From Porodaedalea pini (Eukaryota; Basidiomycota; Agaricomycetes; Hymenochaetales; Hymenochaetaceae), in assembly GCA_002794775.1 (NCBI GenBank), contig NBAY01000041.1, positions 349,391 to 413,390 of the forward strand: DNA of 64,000 nucleotides, read 5' to 3'. A program made the translations under genes and the position numbers. Below are positions 11,140-25,019 of this stretch, in pieces (position 1 is the stretch's first letter; every line of letters starts with the position of its first letter). The notes beneath the pieces were generated by a model. The model saw only the letters and a list, made by a program, of their open reading frames with translations, had not been told where the DNA came from and did not search any database.

Positions 11140-12342
11140 CTACTGCTTTTTCTGCTCAGACTCAGGCATCATACTCATCTCAATAGCCCTCGCGATTGCG
11201 GCCTCTTCATCTTCGTCCTCCTCATCCTCCCCACCAGGTGCCGACGTCGCAGGTTTCGAAGCGGGGGCGTCCTCCATCTCGACGTCCTCCTGCTGCTGCG
11301 AAAGCCTCAGTGCCTCCTGCAATGCCGCCTCTTCTTCATTTTCCTCCGACGAGGATGCCACTGGTGCTACGGGAGTAGCAGTAGCAGGTTGTGGTGTTGA
11401 GACAGAGGGAGCAGAAGTGGGAGCGGAAGCAGCTGGCGCATCTGCTGGAGCTGCGCCGCCTTCTGCGGCTTGTTGTAGGGCTCGTTGACGCGCACGTTCT
11501 TCTTCCATTGACATGCGCATAACCTAGGAGAACTTAGTTGGCGGCGGATAGACAAGATATTAGAAGAGGATTGCACCATTGCGAGTTCTGGATCGAGGCT
11601 CGGATCAATGCCACCGAAGTCATCAAATCCACCCTCGCCGGAGGGCCCGGCGGTGTTCGTGATGTCGGCCATAGTGGCATCACGGTCGCCACGGTCGGAG
11701 GAGAGGACAGAGGACGAAATGACGACGTCGGAAAGTAAACGACGCGGATCTGGAGGAACCGCTATATAGTGACTATTGACGCCGCATTAGACGGGCCCAA
11801 GGAATGAAAGAAGCGACTCACGAGTTGTCCCCGCTGTTTGCGCCTTCGACCAGCATCTTGAGTAGCGAGGTTTCACCTTCTTCAATACCATCACCAAAAG
11901 CCACTACGTCTAGCGCGATGTTATTCTTTTTGAGTTTCTTCGCGAGACGAACGAGGTTCTTCTCATCGACGCCGGGCCCGTCCGGTGGCGAACCCAAGAA
12001 GAAGATTATGCGTTGCCGAAGATTCTTGTTCTGTCTGTGTTTGAGCGCAAGCTGCGCAACGTTAATAGCAGTTGGGATGTCGACCGCCCCGCCGATCTTG
12101 GTCTTAGCATCGTGCGCGCCCTGGATAATCTGCCCGAGCTCGCGCGTGTGTGTGACGAGAACCTCGGGACCTTTGCCAGCAGCAGTCATAACTCCAACGC
12201 TGTTCTCCGGATTGCTGTCCGTCTTGGTCGTGAAGACAATGTGGGCGGCGTCGGCCATGGCATCGAAGCGCGTTGCGGGGTAGTCGCCGTTGCGCATGTA
12301 CTCGGAGTTGTCGAGAATTATCATAGTCGCTTCGAGCGGCAT
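11140..12342 (-). CDS. RPN10: 26S proteasome regulatory subunit Rpn10 (ubiquitin receptor)
   Basis: Rpn10 binds polyubiquitin on the 19S particle. Exons are 12342-11822, 11772-11577 and 11523-11140. The VWA domain comes first: MPLEATMIILDNSEYMRNGDYPATRF, with DNSEYMRNGD as the family MIDAS-like signature, then ENSVGVMTAAGKGPEVL, LKHRQNKNLRQRIIFFLGSP and VDVVAFG-type strands. After the linker VPPDPRRLLSDVVISS the tail holds ubiquitin-interacting motifs: DPELAMVMRMSMEEERARQ across the last intron, EEEAALQEALRLSQQQEDVEM and EEAAIARAIEMSMMPE. Three UIM-like helices is more than yeast Rpn10 has (one). The spacers are Ala/Pro-rich. The gene diverges from the first actin gene. Confidence 0.96.
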
Positions 12343-12875
12343 GGTGGGCGGATAGCGTCAAACACGGCGGCAGCGACTTCAATAAACAGAAGGCGGAGGC
12401 AGCAGCAGCAACGGGCAAGGAGCGTTGGTGAAAGCAACGCTCGCGGACTCTGCTTTCGAGGTGACGCGTCGCGGTCGTGACTTATTCAATTGTGTGACGC
12501 TGTGGGAGTTTGTGACGTTTCTTATGTAACAAAACCGGCCCTAAAATGATCAGATAACTTGACGCGCCCTCTGCCCTCGTTCCATTTCCTTGTCCATCTA
12601 TCGTCAACGTCAACGTCTTCGCCGTCGCCGTCGTCGAGCAAAGGTATGTTCGCGCTGCGCAGCACGATGTCAAGCACTGTAGTCTGACTGCATGTTCGTT
12701 TTACTGCTATTCCGCTCTGCAATCGCCGCTCCACACGCTCGTCGACCCCGCGCACTGCCGCTGTCGGTCTTGTCTGCACCGCCCTGCTGCGCACTGGCCT
12801 ATTTAAACCTCGCAGCCTCCGCCCCTTTCTCTACACGAACTTCTCTTTTCTTCTTTTCACGATCACCTAGCCAAA
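12343..12875. promoter_or_regulatory. RPN10/actin-1 divergent promoter region
   Basis: The 533-bp spacer serves both genes. The actin side has a TATA-like TATTTAAA at 12800-12807 inside the 18-mer GGCCTATTTAAACCTCGC (12796-12813). That 18-mer is repeated exactly upstream of the third actin gene. A second block around 12737-12755 (CGCTCGTCGACC) also recurs there. A pyrimidine-rich run leads to the actin ATG at 12876. Confidence 0.7.
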
Positions 12876-14347
<1,472 letters not shown>

Positions 14348-15040
14348 GTGGTTCGGTGTGGATGCGGAGGGGTGCGGAGAACGTAGGAAAGGAAAAAAAG
14401 GCGAAGGACGATGTATGTTTTGGTTCGTGATCACTGCAATGTATTAAAGTCTGCTAGTACTAGTAGTCTTTAATTCGTTGGAGACGCGGGCCTGTCTTAC
14501 GGTTGTTTCTACTGTTACGCTATTTACGGCTTTCAAATGATACTTTTTTTTCGAGCAAAGGGTCAAGATAAGGTGTTCTGACTTTGCGTCCACTCTCGTC
14601 GGAAGAACGTGACGTGACATAAAATCCAATCTAGTTGCGATATTTCTCCTTTAATCTTGAGATATTCTCTATTCTTCACGGAGGATACCTGCAGCTTTGA
14701 AAGGGCATGCATATGGGTATATGCTGCATATATGCAAGGGAAATAATAGATGATTAATAAGGAAATAGCTGAGTGGCGGAGAGTGTCGGCGGGTGCACCC
14801 GGGTGAACGGCACTGTTTTTTAAGAAAACGCGTAAGATCGGCAGTCCTCTACAAATCACCCCTGCCTCTTCAGCGCTGTACTACTACCCACCCCCACTCA
14901 GCCAGGCTCCTCGTCGTCGACCTTGACAGCGAGCAAGCCTCACTCGTCTCAACCACAGAAGCAACAGCGAGTCGCAGTGCGCTCGCCGATAACACACTCG
15001 GAGCCCGACGTCGCGCGCGCGGACAGCTGAGCAGTGACCG
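14348..15040. other. Actin-1 3' region and PPR gene 5' region
   Basis: A non-coding spacer with the actin 3' untranslated end and AT-rich sequence near 14700-14770. No further gene is visible. Confidence 0.6.
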
Positions 15041-18000
15041 ATGCTGCCAAAGTTCGCAAGCCACGTCCTCCACCACACACAGCGCGCCGCGCAGGCCGCC
15101 GCTCAGAACCATGCATTCCGCAATGTCCTCGGTCTGCAGAACCAGGGCGCCTCGTCCGCGTCGTCTACCGGTCCCTTGAGCAACTGGAGCAATGCTGCCA
15201 GTGGGAGTAGCTGGGGCAGCGCTGGCGGCGCCAAATACAATACTGGATCTCGATTTTATCAGGGATACAACGTGCGTGACTCTGTTCTATGGACTAGAGT
15301 CGGGTTTGTCTCGATTTTGTTTTCTTACATTTTTTTTTTCGCTTTTTTGGGTTGCTTCGCTTAGGGTGCTGGACGCGCCGTCACACAAGCAAATTCGTCT
15401 TCGGCTCATGACAACTCTAACGGTCGCACAGACGATGATGAGGATCTTCCTCTTACGCGCTCTGCACTGGTCATCAAGTCTCGTCCTCGTCCTCGCAGCA
15501 GCAGCGTTCACCTTACCGGCACTGGTCGCCAAAAACGCGCAGAGACGTTTGGCGTTTTGCAAACGGTGCAACTTCACCAGACTCGCAACACGCACGCTCT
15601 TGCCAAGGCAATTGGCGCGGACGACGTTGACGCGAAGGACGAGCGCTCTGACGCGGTTGCATCTTCGCGTGTCTTGGTCCGCCGAAACTCTACAGCGGCG
15701 TCAAATGTGTCTGATCTCGAGTCTTTGGAATCTCTCGAAACTCCCGAGTCCTCGTTCGAAGCTTCCCCCCATCCCGTCTCCACCAAGCAGGCTGTCATTA
15801 CCTCGGACGATGTTCTCCCCACGGACCCTAGTGCTCCGCAGACTGTGCTGCCGCCTGGCGATGCTGCATTAGAGGACGCTCGTGATAACGCGGGGGAGCC
15901 AGGAAATGCCGAGGTTTTCAAGCGTCTGGAGGCGGCTCGCTATGGGGGTGACTACGCGCGCGTCGTTTCAGAGGTCATGAAATTCCGGTCTTCGCGTGTG
16001 CGCGCGAGCGTACGCGACTACAACAATGCGCTGTACGCTCTCGTCGCGACGCGTCAAGGCGGCCAACCGATCACGCTCATCCTCGAGACGTACAATGAGA
16101 TGCTCACGCGCCAGATCAGCCCGAATGTGCGCACGTACAAGACGATGATTCTCGCTCTTTGTGAACGCGATCGAGAAGTCGAGCGCGTCTGCTCACAGAT
16201 TGAATGGCGTCAGAATCGTCGCAGGATCGCTGGCCGTGGCTCTGGGAATGCGTATAACACGGATGGGAGGCAGCTCGATCTCTTGCGCAAGGAGGATAAT
16301 TTCGGCTCGGCAATGCTGGTCTTTGAAGCGGCACAGACACTGTTCCGCGACAAGAACAACCAGCGACTTTCTCTTGGTCCAGAGGTCTACAGTGCGCTGC
16401 TGCGCTCGTGCATGATCCACGCGAATACTGATGCCGCCGTCCGCGTGTGGGGCGCACTTGAGGATTTGCGTGGATACGTGCCGGACGCGACCTGTTACCT
16501 GCATCTACTCGGCGCCTACACTTCTGCGAACGATATTGAATCTGCACAGGATGTTTTCAGTGAGTTCCTCTTGGCAGCGAAGGAGGACCGCATCAGCTGG
16601 CCCGAGGTAGGCAGGGACGAGCTTTCGAATCACATCCTCTCCGATGAAGCACGCTCGGGCAAGGCACGCGCAGCACAGATGCTCATGTGGGTCAAGATGA
16701 TCGAGGCGCATTTCCGCGCGCGTCAACCCGTCAAGGCGCTCAACATGCTCGAGCAGATGATGGACTCGTCGGCCAGCCTCGCGTTCGGCCCTACGGACGT
16801 CCCGCCACCGTGCACCTCGGTCTACTCGGCTTTCATCCGCGGATTCATCGAGAGCGACGATATCCAGAGCGCACTCGGATGGTTCAACCGCATGCTCGAG
16901 CAGGACTCTGTCATTCGCCACCCTCTCATGCCGAGCGCGCGCACACCCCGTCCGGACCAGAACGCGTGGAACACGCTGCTCGAGGCGCTCATTGACCGCG
17001 GGATGCTCGCCGAGGCGAACGAGAAGTACAAGCAGCTCGTCAAGGCAGCAGACGTCGACGGCTTGAGCGTCCGCATGTACGACCGTATCAGCGTGTTCGA
17101 GTTGAACGTCAGAAGTCTACGCGATCTTGACGAGGCCGAGTTCGACGCTCGCGTGAAGTTCATCAGGGAGTGTATCATCGACGAGGCATACGTGGACGGC
17201 TCGCACCCTCTCGGCAGTCTGGAATACCAGGTCAAGGCATTCAGCGACTTCCTTTCCATTCTTGCGAAGCGTGACCGAGCGGACGAGGCGGTGGAGCACC
17301 TCCAGCGCTTCGTAAAGCAAACTCTCACCGTGTTGCGCGCGCTAGAGACGGACATGGATGCGAACGCTGACGAGATTGCAATGAAGCGTAAGGGCCTGCA
17401 CGACCTTATCCGACAGATCCTGCCTGTGATGCTTTTCAATAAGGCAAACCCTTCGGTGGACTACGTGGATAAGCTTCAGAGCGCTGTCGAAAGCACCCTC
17501 TATATCCCGAATATCGAGCACAGCCAATTTTTCATGAAGCTGTACGCCCAGGTCAAGTCGCGTGGGGAGCTTTCGAAGCTTACCGAGCGCCAGTGGCGGA
17601 TGTTCTCAACGGCTGCGGCTCGTCTCCTCTCGGATGAACGGTACTTGAAGCAAACCAGAGCCATTGGGCTTGCCGAGCTTAAGGCGTTTATCAAGGATGT
17701 CGCCAACGCAGGTCACGATATCCGGAGTACGTGGCTGCACGCCTCGCCTCTGTTGTGCCACTGGATCACGAAGCAGTACGGCGAAGCGGAAGCGCACCGG
17801 ATTTTGGAGCTGCTTGGCCCGGAATGGACGCGCATCGCGCGGGGGAAAACTGCTTCCCCAGGCGAACAATTGGACATTCCTGCCTCTCCAGCTCTTCGTA
17901 ATAAGGACGGCTCGATTCTCATCGACAAGGACCACAGCCGCAGCGTCGACGAGTACTTCCCCGCTAATCCTCGCGTCTCGCCGCAAATGGCGTGGACACG

Positions 18001-19622
18001 TTACGAAGCTGGAGTGTCGAAGAACATGTATCCGACGCCGGACGTAATGGGTCGTTTGATAGCTACGTTCGGTCGGCTGGGCGACCTTGAGAAGGTACAT
18101 AAGCTCTACGAGGATGGCCAGCGTGTACTTGCCGCGTACGAAAGTGACAAGGAACGGCAGTCCGTCGGGTGGTATGCCATCGAGGATCAGATGATTGTCG
18201 CCCTCGCTCACGCAGGGCAGGTCGAGAAGGCACACGTGCACCGCCAGCGCATTATCGACCAGGGCGGGAACCCGTCTGCGGACGCATACGGTGCGCTTAT
18301 CCAGTGTGTGCGCGAGACGACAGATGACAGCGCGAACGCGCTTGCGCTCTGGCAAGAGGCTCAGATGCGCGGCGTCGTCGCGAATCTGTATTTGTACAAC
18401 ACGGTCATCTCGAAGCTCTCTCGCGCACGAAAGGCAGACTTTGCGCTCGAGCTGTTCCAGCAGATGAAGGCGAACTTTGTGCGTCCGTCGTCGGTCACGT
18501 ATGGTGCGGTCATCGCCGCGTGCTGCCGTGTTGGCGATGCGCAGTCCGCTGAGGTCCTGTTTGAGGAAATGACTTCGCAGAAGAACTTCAAGCCGCGGAT
18601 ACCGCCTTACAACACGATGATCCAGTTCTACACCCACATTGTCCGCGATCGCGAGCGTGCCCTGCATTATTTCGGTGCGCTCTTGGCGGCTGGTATCTCT
18701 CCTACTGCGCATACGTACAAGGTATGGGCATAACCTGTGTATGAACTTGCTGTTTTTGTTGACTTGTACCTCATTTTTGCAGCTTCTCATCGACTGCTAC
18801 GGTACGATTGAGCCTGCGGATGTCGACTCTATGGAAGACGTGTTCTTGAAGCTCATCACGGACAGACGCGTACAAGTTCAAGGCGTTCACTGGGCTGCTC
18901 TGATCAACGCTTGGGGATGTGTCCATAAAGACCTCGGAAAGGCAATCAGTACATTTGACTCTATTGCGTCGCATCCGACAACTCAGCGTTCCGGTCTTGC
19001 ACTCCCCGATGCAATCGTCTATGAGTCAATGATCAATGTACTCGTCACCTTGCGCCGCACGGATCTCATCTCCTCGTACCTCGATCGACTGACCACGTCT
19101 GGTATCCACATGACTGCGTACATCGCGAACCTTCTCATCAAGGGCTACGCGACGGGCGGAGACCTCGAGCGCGCTCGTCAAGTCTTTGAAAGTCTCCAGG
19201 ACCCGCCTGTAGGACATGCGGCGCCGAACAACCATGTGCCGCACTCTCACGCCGGTCAGATGTCTGTCTCTCCGGCTGCTCCCGTATACAGGGAGGTAAG
19301 TACCCGTTTGCAGCCGTCTACTGCAAGACGCCCTTCTGATGCGTTTGTTCACCAGCCTTCGACTTGGGAGGCAATGGTCCGTGCTGAACTCGGCAATGGT
19401 AATCGCGATCGGGCGACTGCCTTGCTACAACGAGTGCAGGAACGGTACGTAGATTTAGTATGGTATAATTGTCCGCTCGATGCTGATTCTTGGTTTTGAA
19501 GACACTTCCCTCCGGCTGTATATGCGCGTATCAGCGGCATCATGCTTGATGACTCCGTCTCGCCTTGGTCACCTATGAATGTCAATTTGGACTCCTCGTC
19601 TGGTTCGCACAGTCCTCAATGA
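15041..19622 (+). CDS. Large pentatricopeptide-repeat (PPR) protein, probably mitochondrial
   Basis: Five exons (15041-15271, 15365-18721, 18783-19295, 19356-19444, 19502-19622) give 1436 residues. PPR proteins bind organellar RNA and guide its stability, processing or translation. The first 45 residues (MLPKFASHVLHHTQRAAQAAAQNHAFRNVL begins with Arg/His/Ala and no acids) resemble a mitochondrial presequence; split here, MLPKFASHVLHHTQ then RAAQAAAQNHAF. Low-complexity Ser-rich sequence follows to about residue 230. Helical PPR pairs are then seen throughout, for example VRDYNNALYALV, NVRTYKTMILAL, PEVYSALLRSCM, NAWNTLLEALID, NLYLYNTVISKLS, SSVTYGAVIAACC, PPYNTMIQFYTH, TAHTYKLLIDCYG and VHWAALINAWG. 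The exact orthologue is not clear; large fungal PPR factors of this size exist. The first intron uses GTGCGT. Confidence 0.9.
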
Positions 19623-20002
19623 TCGCATTTTTTGCATCTTTCGCCTCGCAAGACCCCGTCACTTGGTTTTCTCGCACTGCTTTTCGACTTCGATTTTCTG
19701 TTTTTTGTTTTGTTTTAATTTTTTTTTGCTTCGATTCTATTTTTTTCCCTCTCCGTCTCATCCATGGCACCATATAGTTTTCCAAGGCCATCCTGCTCGA
19801 CATGCGCAATTTCTGCCCTGTACCACCATCGTCGACTTTCCCTCTATCCATTGTAGTATACAAAAATACTGACTCGATAACTTAGAGGAACCGAACGGAC
19901 TCTCTTTTCCTTACCATCCATTAATTGGCATAGGCAGGATACCTGGCATACGATCTATAGTGCCCCTCCATGTATTAACTACGAGACGACGATTCAATGC
20001 AA
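19623..20002. other. Convergent spacer, T-rich
   Basis: A 380-bp spacer between the PPR gene and the PDI-like gene. It contains T-runs (19710-19750) and no coding signal. It probably holds both polyadenylation regions. Confidence 0.6.
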
Positions 20003-22188
20003 TCAATCTAGACGGTTTGCATCTTTCTGAAGGCGCGTGTAGTCGGCGTAGGATGGAGTGTCCTCCGCGATGAGCCGCTTGATACCGAGGAAAAGGACAA
20101 CAAGGAAGCTGACGAAGATGAGGGCAGAACGATATGGGTTGGAGACGACGGCTTCTTCGAGGTAGATGAGCAGATTGTTGATACGCTGCATGCAGATGTG
20201 TGTGAGCATGGAGATTGGTAGCCTAAAAGAAATGAGAATTGCTGACCCGTGCAGTTCGTTCGATCATATTCTCCGAATTTTTATACGGAACGTGCCCGGC
20301 GAGGACATCCTTGACCGCGTTCGTGATGCTTTGCGTCTCGAGGGTGATTTTGCCTCCCTTTGCGTCCGAGTCGTAATAGATTAGGTTCTTGCATTATACT
20401 TCTCGTGAGCACACTCCCAATTTCATCTTGCCGGAGAAAAAAAAAAACGAAATACGTACGTGATGGTCAGCGATGATAACGGAGGGTTCTTCGGCGCCCT
20501 TGATTCCGTACATGCTCTTCATCCAGCTGGCCCATTTTTCTGCGTCCATCCACGCAAAGACGACGTCCCTCGCGGGCGCGGACGCGGACGCAGCGGCGTG
20601 TTCGCGATCAAGATTGAGGCGCCACGCATGCGCTGCCGCGCGGATCGCGTCAGCCGCCTGCGCCTCGCCCGACGGCGAGACCGCGGCGATGACGACGAGC
20701 GGGTGGTGCGGTGCGGCCATGACGTCCTGGAACGTGTCCTGAGTGAGCGCGAGCGCGGACGGGACGCGGTGGTGCAGCAGCCACTCCTGCAGAACTTCTT
20801 TCTCTGCTTTGGCTGCGGAGGGAGACGGAGAGGCGGTGGAGAATGGGAAGAGGGCGGTATAGGCGTGTGCGATGCCGTCCTTGATAGAGAGAAGGACGGG
20901 GGCGGACGCGTATGCTGCTGGAAGGGAAAAGCGGCGGCGCAGCTCGGTGCTGGAAGAGGTAAGGATTTGAGGCGAGCCCAGGAGGATGTGAGAAGCTTGT
21001 GTTAGCTGTTTCTGAGTCTGTGGTCAGACGTAAAGCTCTCCAATAGATAGGAAGGTCCATACCAGGGCTTGCTTGTTACCAGGAGAATGAAGGAATATAT
21101 ATAGCACTGGAGACTCCTTTACATAGTGTTCGTAATCCGCTTCTGATTCCACCTCTAATAAAGATCTGAGGTGGATAGCATCAGAGCACAGCGCTCTGCG
21201 ATAAAGATGAGTTACTCACGGTGCTGTCGCCATTTCAGCGAACCTCCTGAGCTGGTCAAACTTCCTTCCTCCCGTATATTCCGTCTTGTGCATACCGGAC
21301 CCGCTTCCTCCAGAATAGTAAAACAACGAAGGATATCCCTGTACGCCCTGTGCCTTGCAAATGTCCTTGTGTACATCACAATTCACTTCTGCGATATTCA
21401 GCTTGTGCCGGAGCTGCGCGGCAAGCTGGGTCCAAATAGGAGCGAGCTTCTTGCAATGCCCACACCAAGGCGCATAGAACTTGACGAAGACCGGCCCTTC
21501 GTCGAGAGTTGCGCTGAAACTCGAAGAGTCCAGCGCCTTGACCATGCCTTCTGGATTCGGCTGCGGCTTTGAGGATTGAGCATCAGAAGCTTGGACCTGC
21601 TGCGATAGCGGCTCCCCGTGCACCTTCTCCTTCGCGGGAGCATGGACAGCATGTTCATCGATGAAGGACGTAAGCGTATCCCACTCGCGTGCGCCCTTGA
21701 ACTGTGTGGTCATCTCGCCGTTTGTGTACATGTTCATCTGGGGATAGCCAGTCACGCCGTGTTTATTACAGAGGTCTACAAGGTGCACAGCAAGAACCTT
21801 TTCAGAGTCTCGTATAGTCGAGGAGAATAGCTTTGCATACCTCCGTTGGCAGCACAGTTGACTTGTGCTAGATGAACTCCAGGGTCGTCCATGGACTCGT
21901 AATGTTGAACGAGCTTCTCCCATGTCGGTGCGAAAGCGCGGCAGTGATGACAGTATGGCGAGAAATGCTCGATGAACCTATAGAGGATTCGAGTTTCCTG
22001 AGTCCTCGGAAACGCCAAATTACTGAGGAATGCACGTACCAAGCTCCATCAGCAACAGTAGAGTCAAAGTTGTCCGGCGTCAGCACCGTGAGCTCGACGG
22101 ACTCGACGGGCAGCGCACTCGCAGCCAGCGCGAGCGATGCGATGAGCAAACTGGTTGGCAACTCTGCAAACAGGCTCAGCAGCTTCAT
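20003..22188 (-). CDS. Membrane-anchored protein disulfide isomerase (EPS1/TMX-like)
   Basis: An ER oxidoreductase of about 600 residues with a C-terminal membrane anchor. The start is the ATG at 22188. The signal peptide is MKLLSLFAELPTSLLIASLA then ALAASALPVES. The first thioredoxin domain joins over an intron as DGAWFIEHFSPYCHHCRAFAP, with active site CHHC. A second intron restores ANGDLCNKHGVTGYPQM. The second domain has FVKFYAPWCGHCKKLAP (active site CGHC) and GVQGYPSLFYY with the cis-Pro. A third, cysteine-poor, thioredoxin-like stretch (YVKESPVLYIFLHSP; DVVFAWMDAEKWASWMKSMYG) precedes the membrane helix SALIFVSFLVVLFLGIKRLI and the tail ending KDANRLD. No KDEL is present, so the transmembrane anchor is the likely retention device. 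Divergent from CGI121 with 158 bp between starts. Confidence 0.9.
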
Positions 22189-22346
22189 GATTGTGGTGAC
22201 AGTTGAGAAGAAAAGGCTGCGACCAGCGAGCGTGATGAGGGTGTCTATCGAGGGGAAGGCGGTGTGACAGCCGTGTCAGCAGCTTTTTGATTGACTGAGA
22301 CGCGTCCACTGGCACGGCACTTTGTTCCCGTCTCCAAGTGAAAGAA

Positions 22347-23127
22347 ATGGAAAGCTACGCATACAAGCACTTCCCAGACCGTATATCTGCTGTACACGTC
22401 GCCCTTTTCACTGCCGTAAGAAATGCGGCTGAGCTACGCTCTCGGATTGTCAAAGCAGCAACAACGGAGGGTCCAGAGGGGCAAGCCGAGCGAGATACAC
22501 TCAACTTCGCGTTCATCGAGGCGAAGCTCGTACGTTTTGCCGACAACAATCGTTTCATCTACATCTATGTCTGACGCAATAAGCAACTAGGTGACAAGTA
22601 GACTACATCTCCAAACTGCCATCTATCAGTCTATGCTCGCAGATACCCAGGATGCACTGAAGACGAAGACGGTCCATTCCGAGATCATCTGGAGCTTGAA
22701 TCCTACCAACAATGTCAGTCTCCGGTTGTACGTTCAGGATTTGACCAGGGCAGTTGAAGGCGACCTAAGATTACAGAGGCACTTCGTCGATTTGGCGTAT
22801 CTGACGACTCGTCCTCACTTCTGATCGTCCGTGTTGGGCCAGGGACTATATCTGAGAGCGAGCTTGAGAGTCAAATGAAGAGCGTAGTCCAAGGCGATCT
22901 CGTCTCTTTGGATGCATTGACCGAAATCACAGACTGGGAATTCATCAAGAAGGCAGGTTTATACTCATCGGTCACAATAATCCTCGCTGATGAATTTCAC
23001 CGCACAGTATTACAAGCTGAATGGAGACCCAGCTATCACCACCTTAGAGAAAGATCGTTTAAAACAGAACGCCGTTGTAGACGAACTCGTCACTAGCTTT
23101 GTAGCAATGAAAAGCGTCATGTCCTAG
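22347..23127 (+). CDS. CGI121: KEOPS/EKC complex subunit Cgi121 (TPRKB family)
   Basis: Cgi121 binds the Bud32 kinase in KEOPS, which makes the universal tRNA modification t6A, and also presents tRNA. Exons: 22347-22529, 22591-22713, 22770-22952 and 23008-23127. The spliced protein reads MESYAYKHFPDRISAVHVAL, RNAAELRSRIVKA, LNFAFIEAKLVTSRLHLQTA (pocket segment), HSEIIWSLNPTNNITEALRRFGV, SSSLLIVRV and a C-terminal helix FIKKYYKLNGDPAI. The S-E-I-x-W-x-L-x-P-x-x-N-I-x-E-A-L-R-F-G block is diagnostic. The last intron needs a GC donor (AAG|GCAGGT), because the GT two bases on breaks the frame. It converges on the second actin with about 126 bp between stops. Confidence 0.93.
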
Positions 23128-23253
23128 AGGCGTCAAGGAGTCCAATTTAAATGCGAAACATAATATACAAGTGTGGTATCATATAGTCGATAGTAAGTAA
23201 TAGATAATATACTGATTGTTCTTTCCTGTCCAGTCTTGCAGCGCAGCAAGCCG

Positions 23254-24722
23254 TTATAAGCATTTACGATGCACAATGGCCGGTCCTGTCTCGTCGTACT
23301 CCTGCTTCGTGCACCACATGTTCTGGAATGTGCTGAGCGACGCCAGGATCGAACCACCAATCCAGACAGAGTACTTGCGCTCAGGAGGAGCAACGATCTT
23401 CACTTTAATGGACGAAGAAGCAAGCGCAGTGAGCTCCTTAGTTAGACGATCCGAAAGCCTGGGGAACATCGAGGAGCCGCCAGAGAGGACTACGTTTCCG
23501 AACAGTTCACGACGCACGTCTACGTCGCACCTAGTTATTGAGTTGTAAGTTGTCATGTGGATGCCAGGGAATTCATGTCCGAGAATCGACGGGTCAAAGA
23601 GCGCCTCGGGAACGCGGAACCTAAATCAAAAGTTCAAATAGCGTCCTCGAAGGGCAGAAACAGAAAGTGGCGCATACCGCTCGTTTCCAATAGTGACTAC
23701 TTGTCCGTCCGGGAGCTCATAGGTCTTCTCAATTGCTGACGAGTGCGCAGCAACTTCCAGTTCTTTCTCAAAGTCAAGGGCCACGTAGCACATCTTCTCC
23801 TTGATGTCCCTCGCAATCTCGCGCTCCGCAGACGTCGTGAAGTTGTGTCCGCGCTCCAGGAGAGTCTTGCTCAGGTAGTCAGTCAGGTCACGGCCGGCGA
23901 GATCTAGACGCAGGATGGCATGCGGCAGCGAGAAGCCCTCGTAAATCGGCACAGTGTGCGTGACGCCGTCGCCCGTGTCGAGAACAATACCTGTCGTGCG
24001 CCCCGCGGCGTACAGAGACAGCACCGCTTGAATGGCAACGTAGAACGCCGGCGAGTTGAACGTCTCAAACATAATCTGTGTCATCTTCTCCCGGTTTACC
24101 TTTGGATTGAGGGGCGCCTCCGTCATGAGAATGGGTCGTTCCTCCGGCGCCACACGCAGCTCGTTGTAGAACGTATGATGCCAGATCTTCTCCATGTCGT
24201 CCCAATTCGTGACAATGCCGTGCTCGAGTGGATATTTCAGTGATAGGACCCCGCGCTTCGATTGCGCCTCGTCGCTAAAAACCTGGTCAGATTTGTCCGC
24301 ATGTAACAAGTAGAACAAGCGGACCCGACAAAAGAATCCTTCTGACCCATTCCGATCATTATTCCATGGTGGCGAGGGCGCCCAACAATCGAACTGCAAG
24401 ACATTCATTGTCAACAAAGGGGGTATAGCGTAAGAAAGCTTCCACTCACGGGAAGGTGGCTCGAGGAGCATCGTCCCCTGAAAGCACAAACATTAGAGCA
24501 AGAACTAGCAAGAAATCCTCGACGCATAATTACCAGCGACTGAAAGAGTGCACATGAGTCTCAAACTACTGCATGATCACACAAGAAAGAAACAACTCAC
24601 AGCCAGCTTTGCACATCCCAGAGCCATTGTCAAGTACCTGCGGTATCAATGTGAGAGACTTCGATGACTGGAGGAGCGCTCTCCGATGAATGACTCACAA
24701 TAGCTGGTACATCTCCGTCCAT
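23254..24722 (-). CDS. Divergent actin (copy 2)
   Basis: An actin of 375 residues. Exons on the minus strand: 24722-24699, 24637-24601, 24539-24534 (6-nt microexon), 24477-24450, 24393-24325, 24274-23678 and 23620-23254. Every exon has exactly the length of its counterpart in copies 1 and 3. The sequence is clearly diverged: [15 protein letters not shown] (Leu for Ile in the first nucleotide loop), RPRHHG in the DNase-I loop (Gln41 to His), [51 protein letters not shown] and a terminus IVHRKCL instead of KCF. The fifth intron has the unusual donor GTCCGC. A TTTATAAA box lies at 24800-24807. Core nucleotide motifs are kept, so it is probably functional with a special role. Confidence 0.97.
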
Positions 24723-24799
24723 TTTGCCTCGATAGAACTTGTGTTCCGGGAGCAACAAGGTGAGGCAGGTTTTGCAGACCACTTTAACAGACAGCTGCG

Positions 24800-24807
24800 T
24801 TTATAAA
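24800..24807 (-). promoter_or_regulatory. TATA-like box of actin copy 2
   Basis: TTTATAAA on the minus strand lies about 80 bp upstream of the actin-2 ATG at 24722, the same spacing class as the TATA-like box of copies 1 and 3. The surrounding sequence does not match the 18-mer those two share. Confidence 0.5.
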
Positions 24808-25019
24808 GGAACGGGGGAATGCACATGATGTGGCGACCGCGCAAAGGAAGCCAGGTCGAGCTCGCCACGCAGCTCGGACCCTTCAAATGGCACTAGTGTA
24901 GTATGCTATATACAGCCTGGCACGTCAGTATGTCGTCTGGGGAAGTGTTTGTCCCAAGAGAATTCGTCGAGGTTTGAGGTGTAAGCCTACAATAATACTA
25001 CATATAAAATAGGGCGTAG

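Noticed and set aside
17606..18790. Long minus-strand open frame over the PPR gene
   Set aside because: It is the antisense of clear PPR repeats with GC-rich third positions and has no domain of its own.
23254..24722. Actin copy 2 as an actin-related protein (Arp) or a horizontally acquired actin
   Set aside because: Exon lengths match the other two actins exactly, with no Arp-type insertions, so it is a diverged paralogue of local origin.
24937..25019. Extra tRNA-like or snoRNA gene before the tRNA-Asp
   Set aside because: No cloverleaf or C/D box pairing could be drawn.
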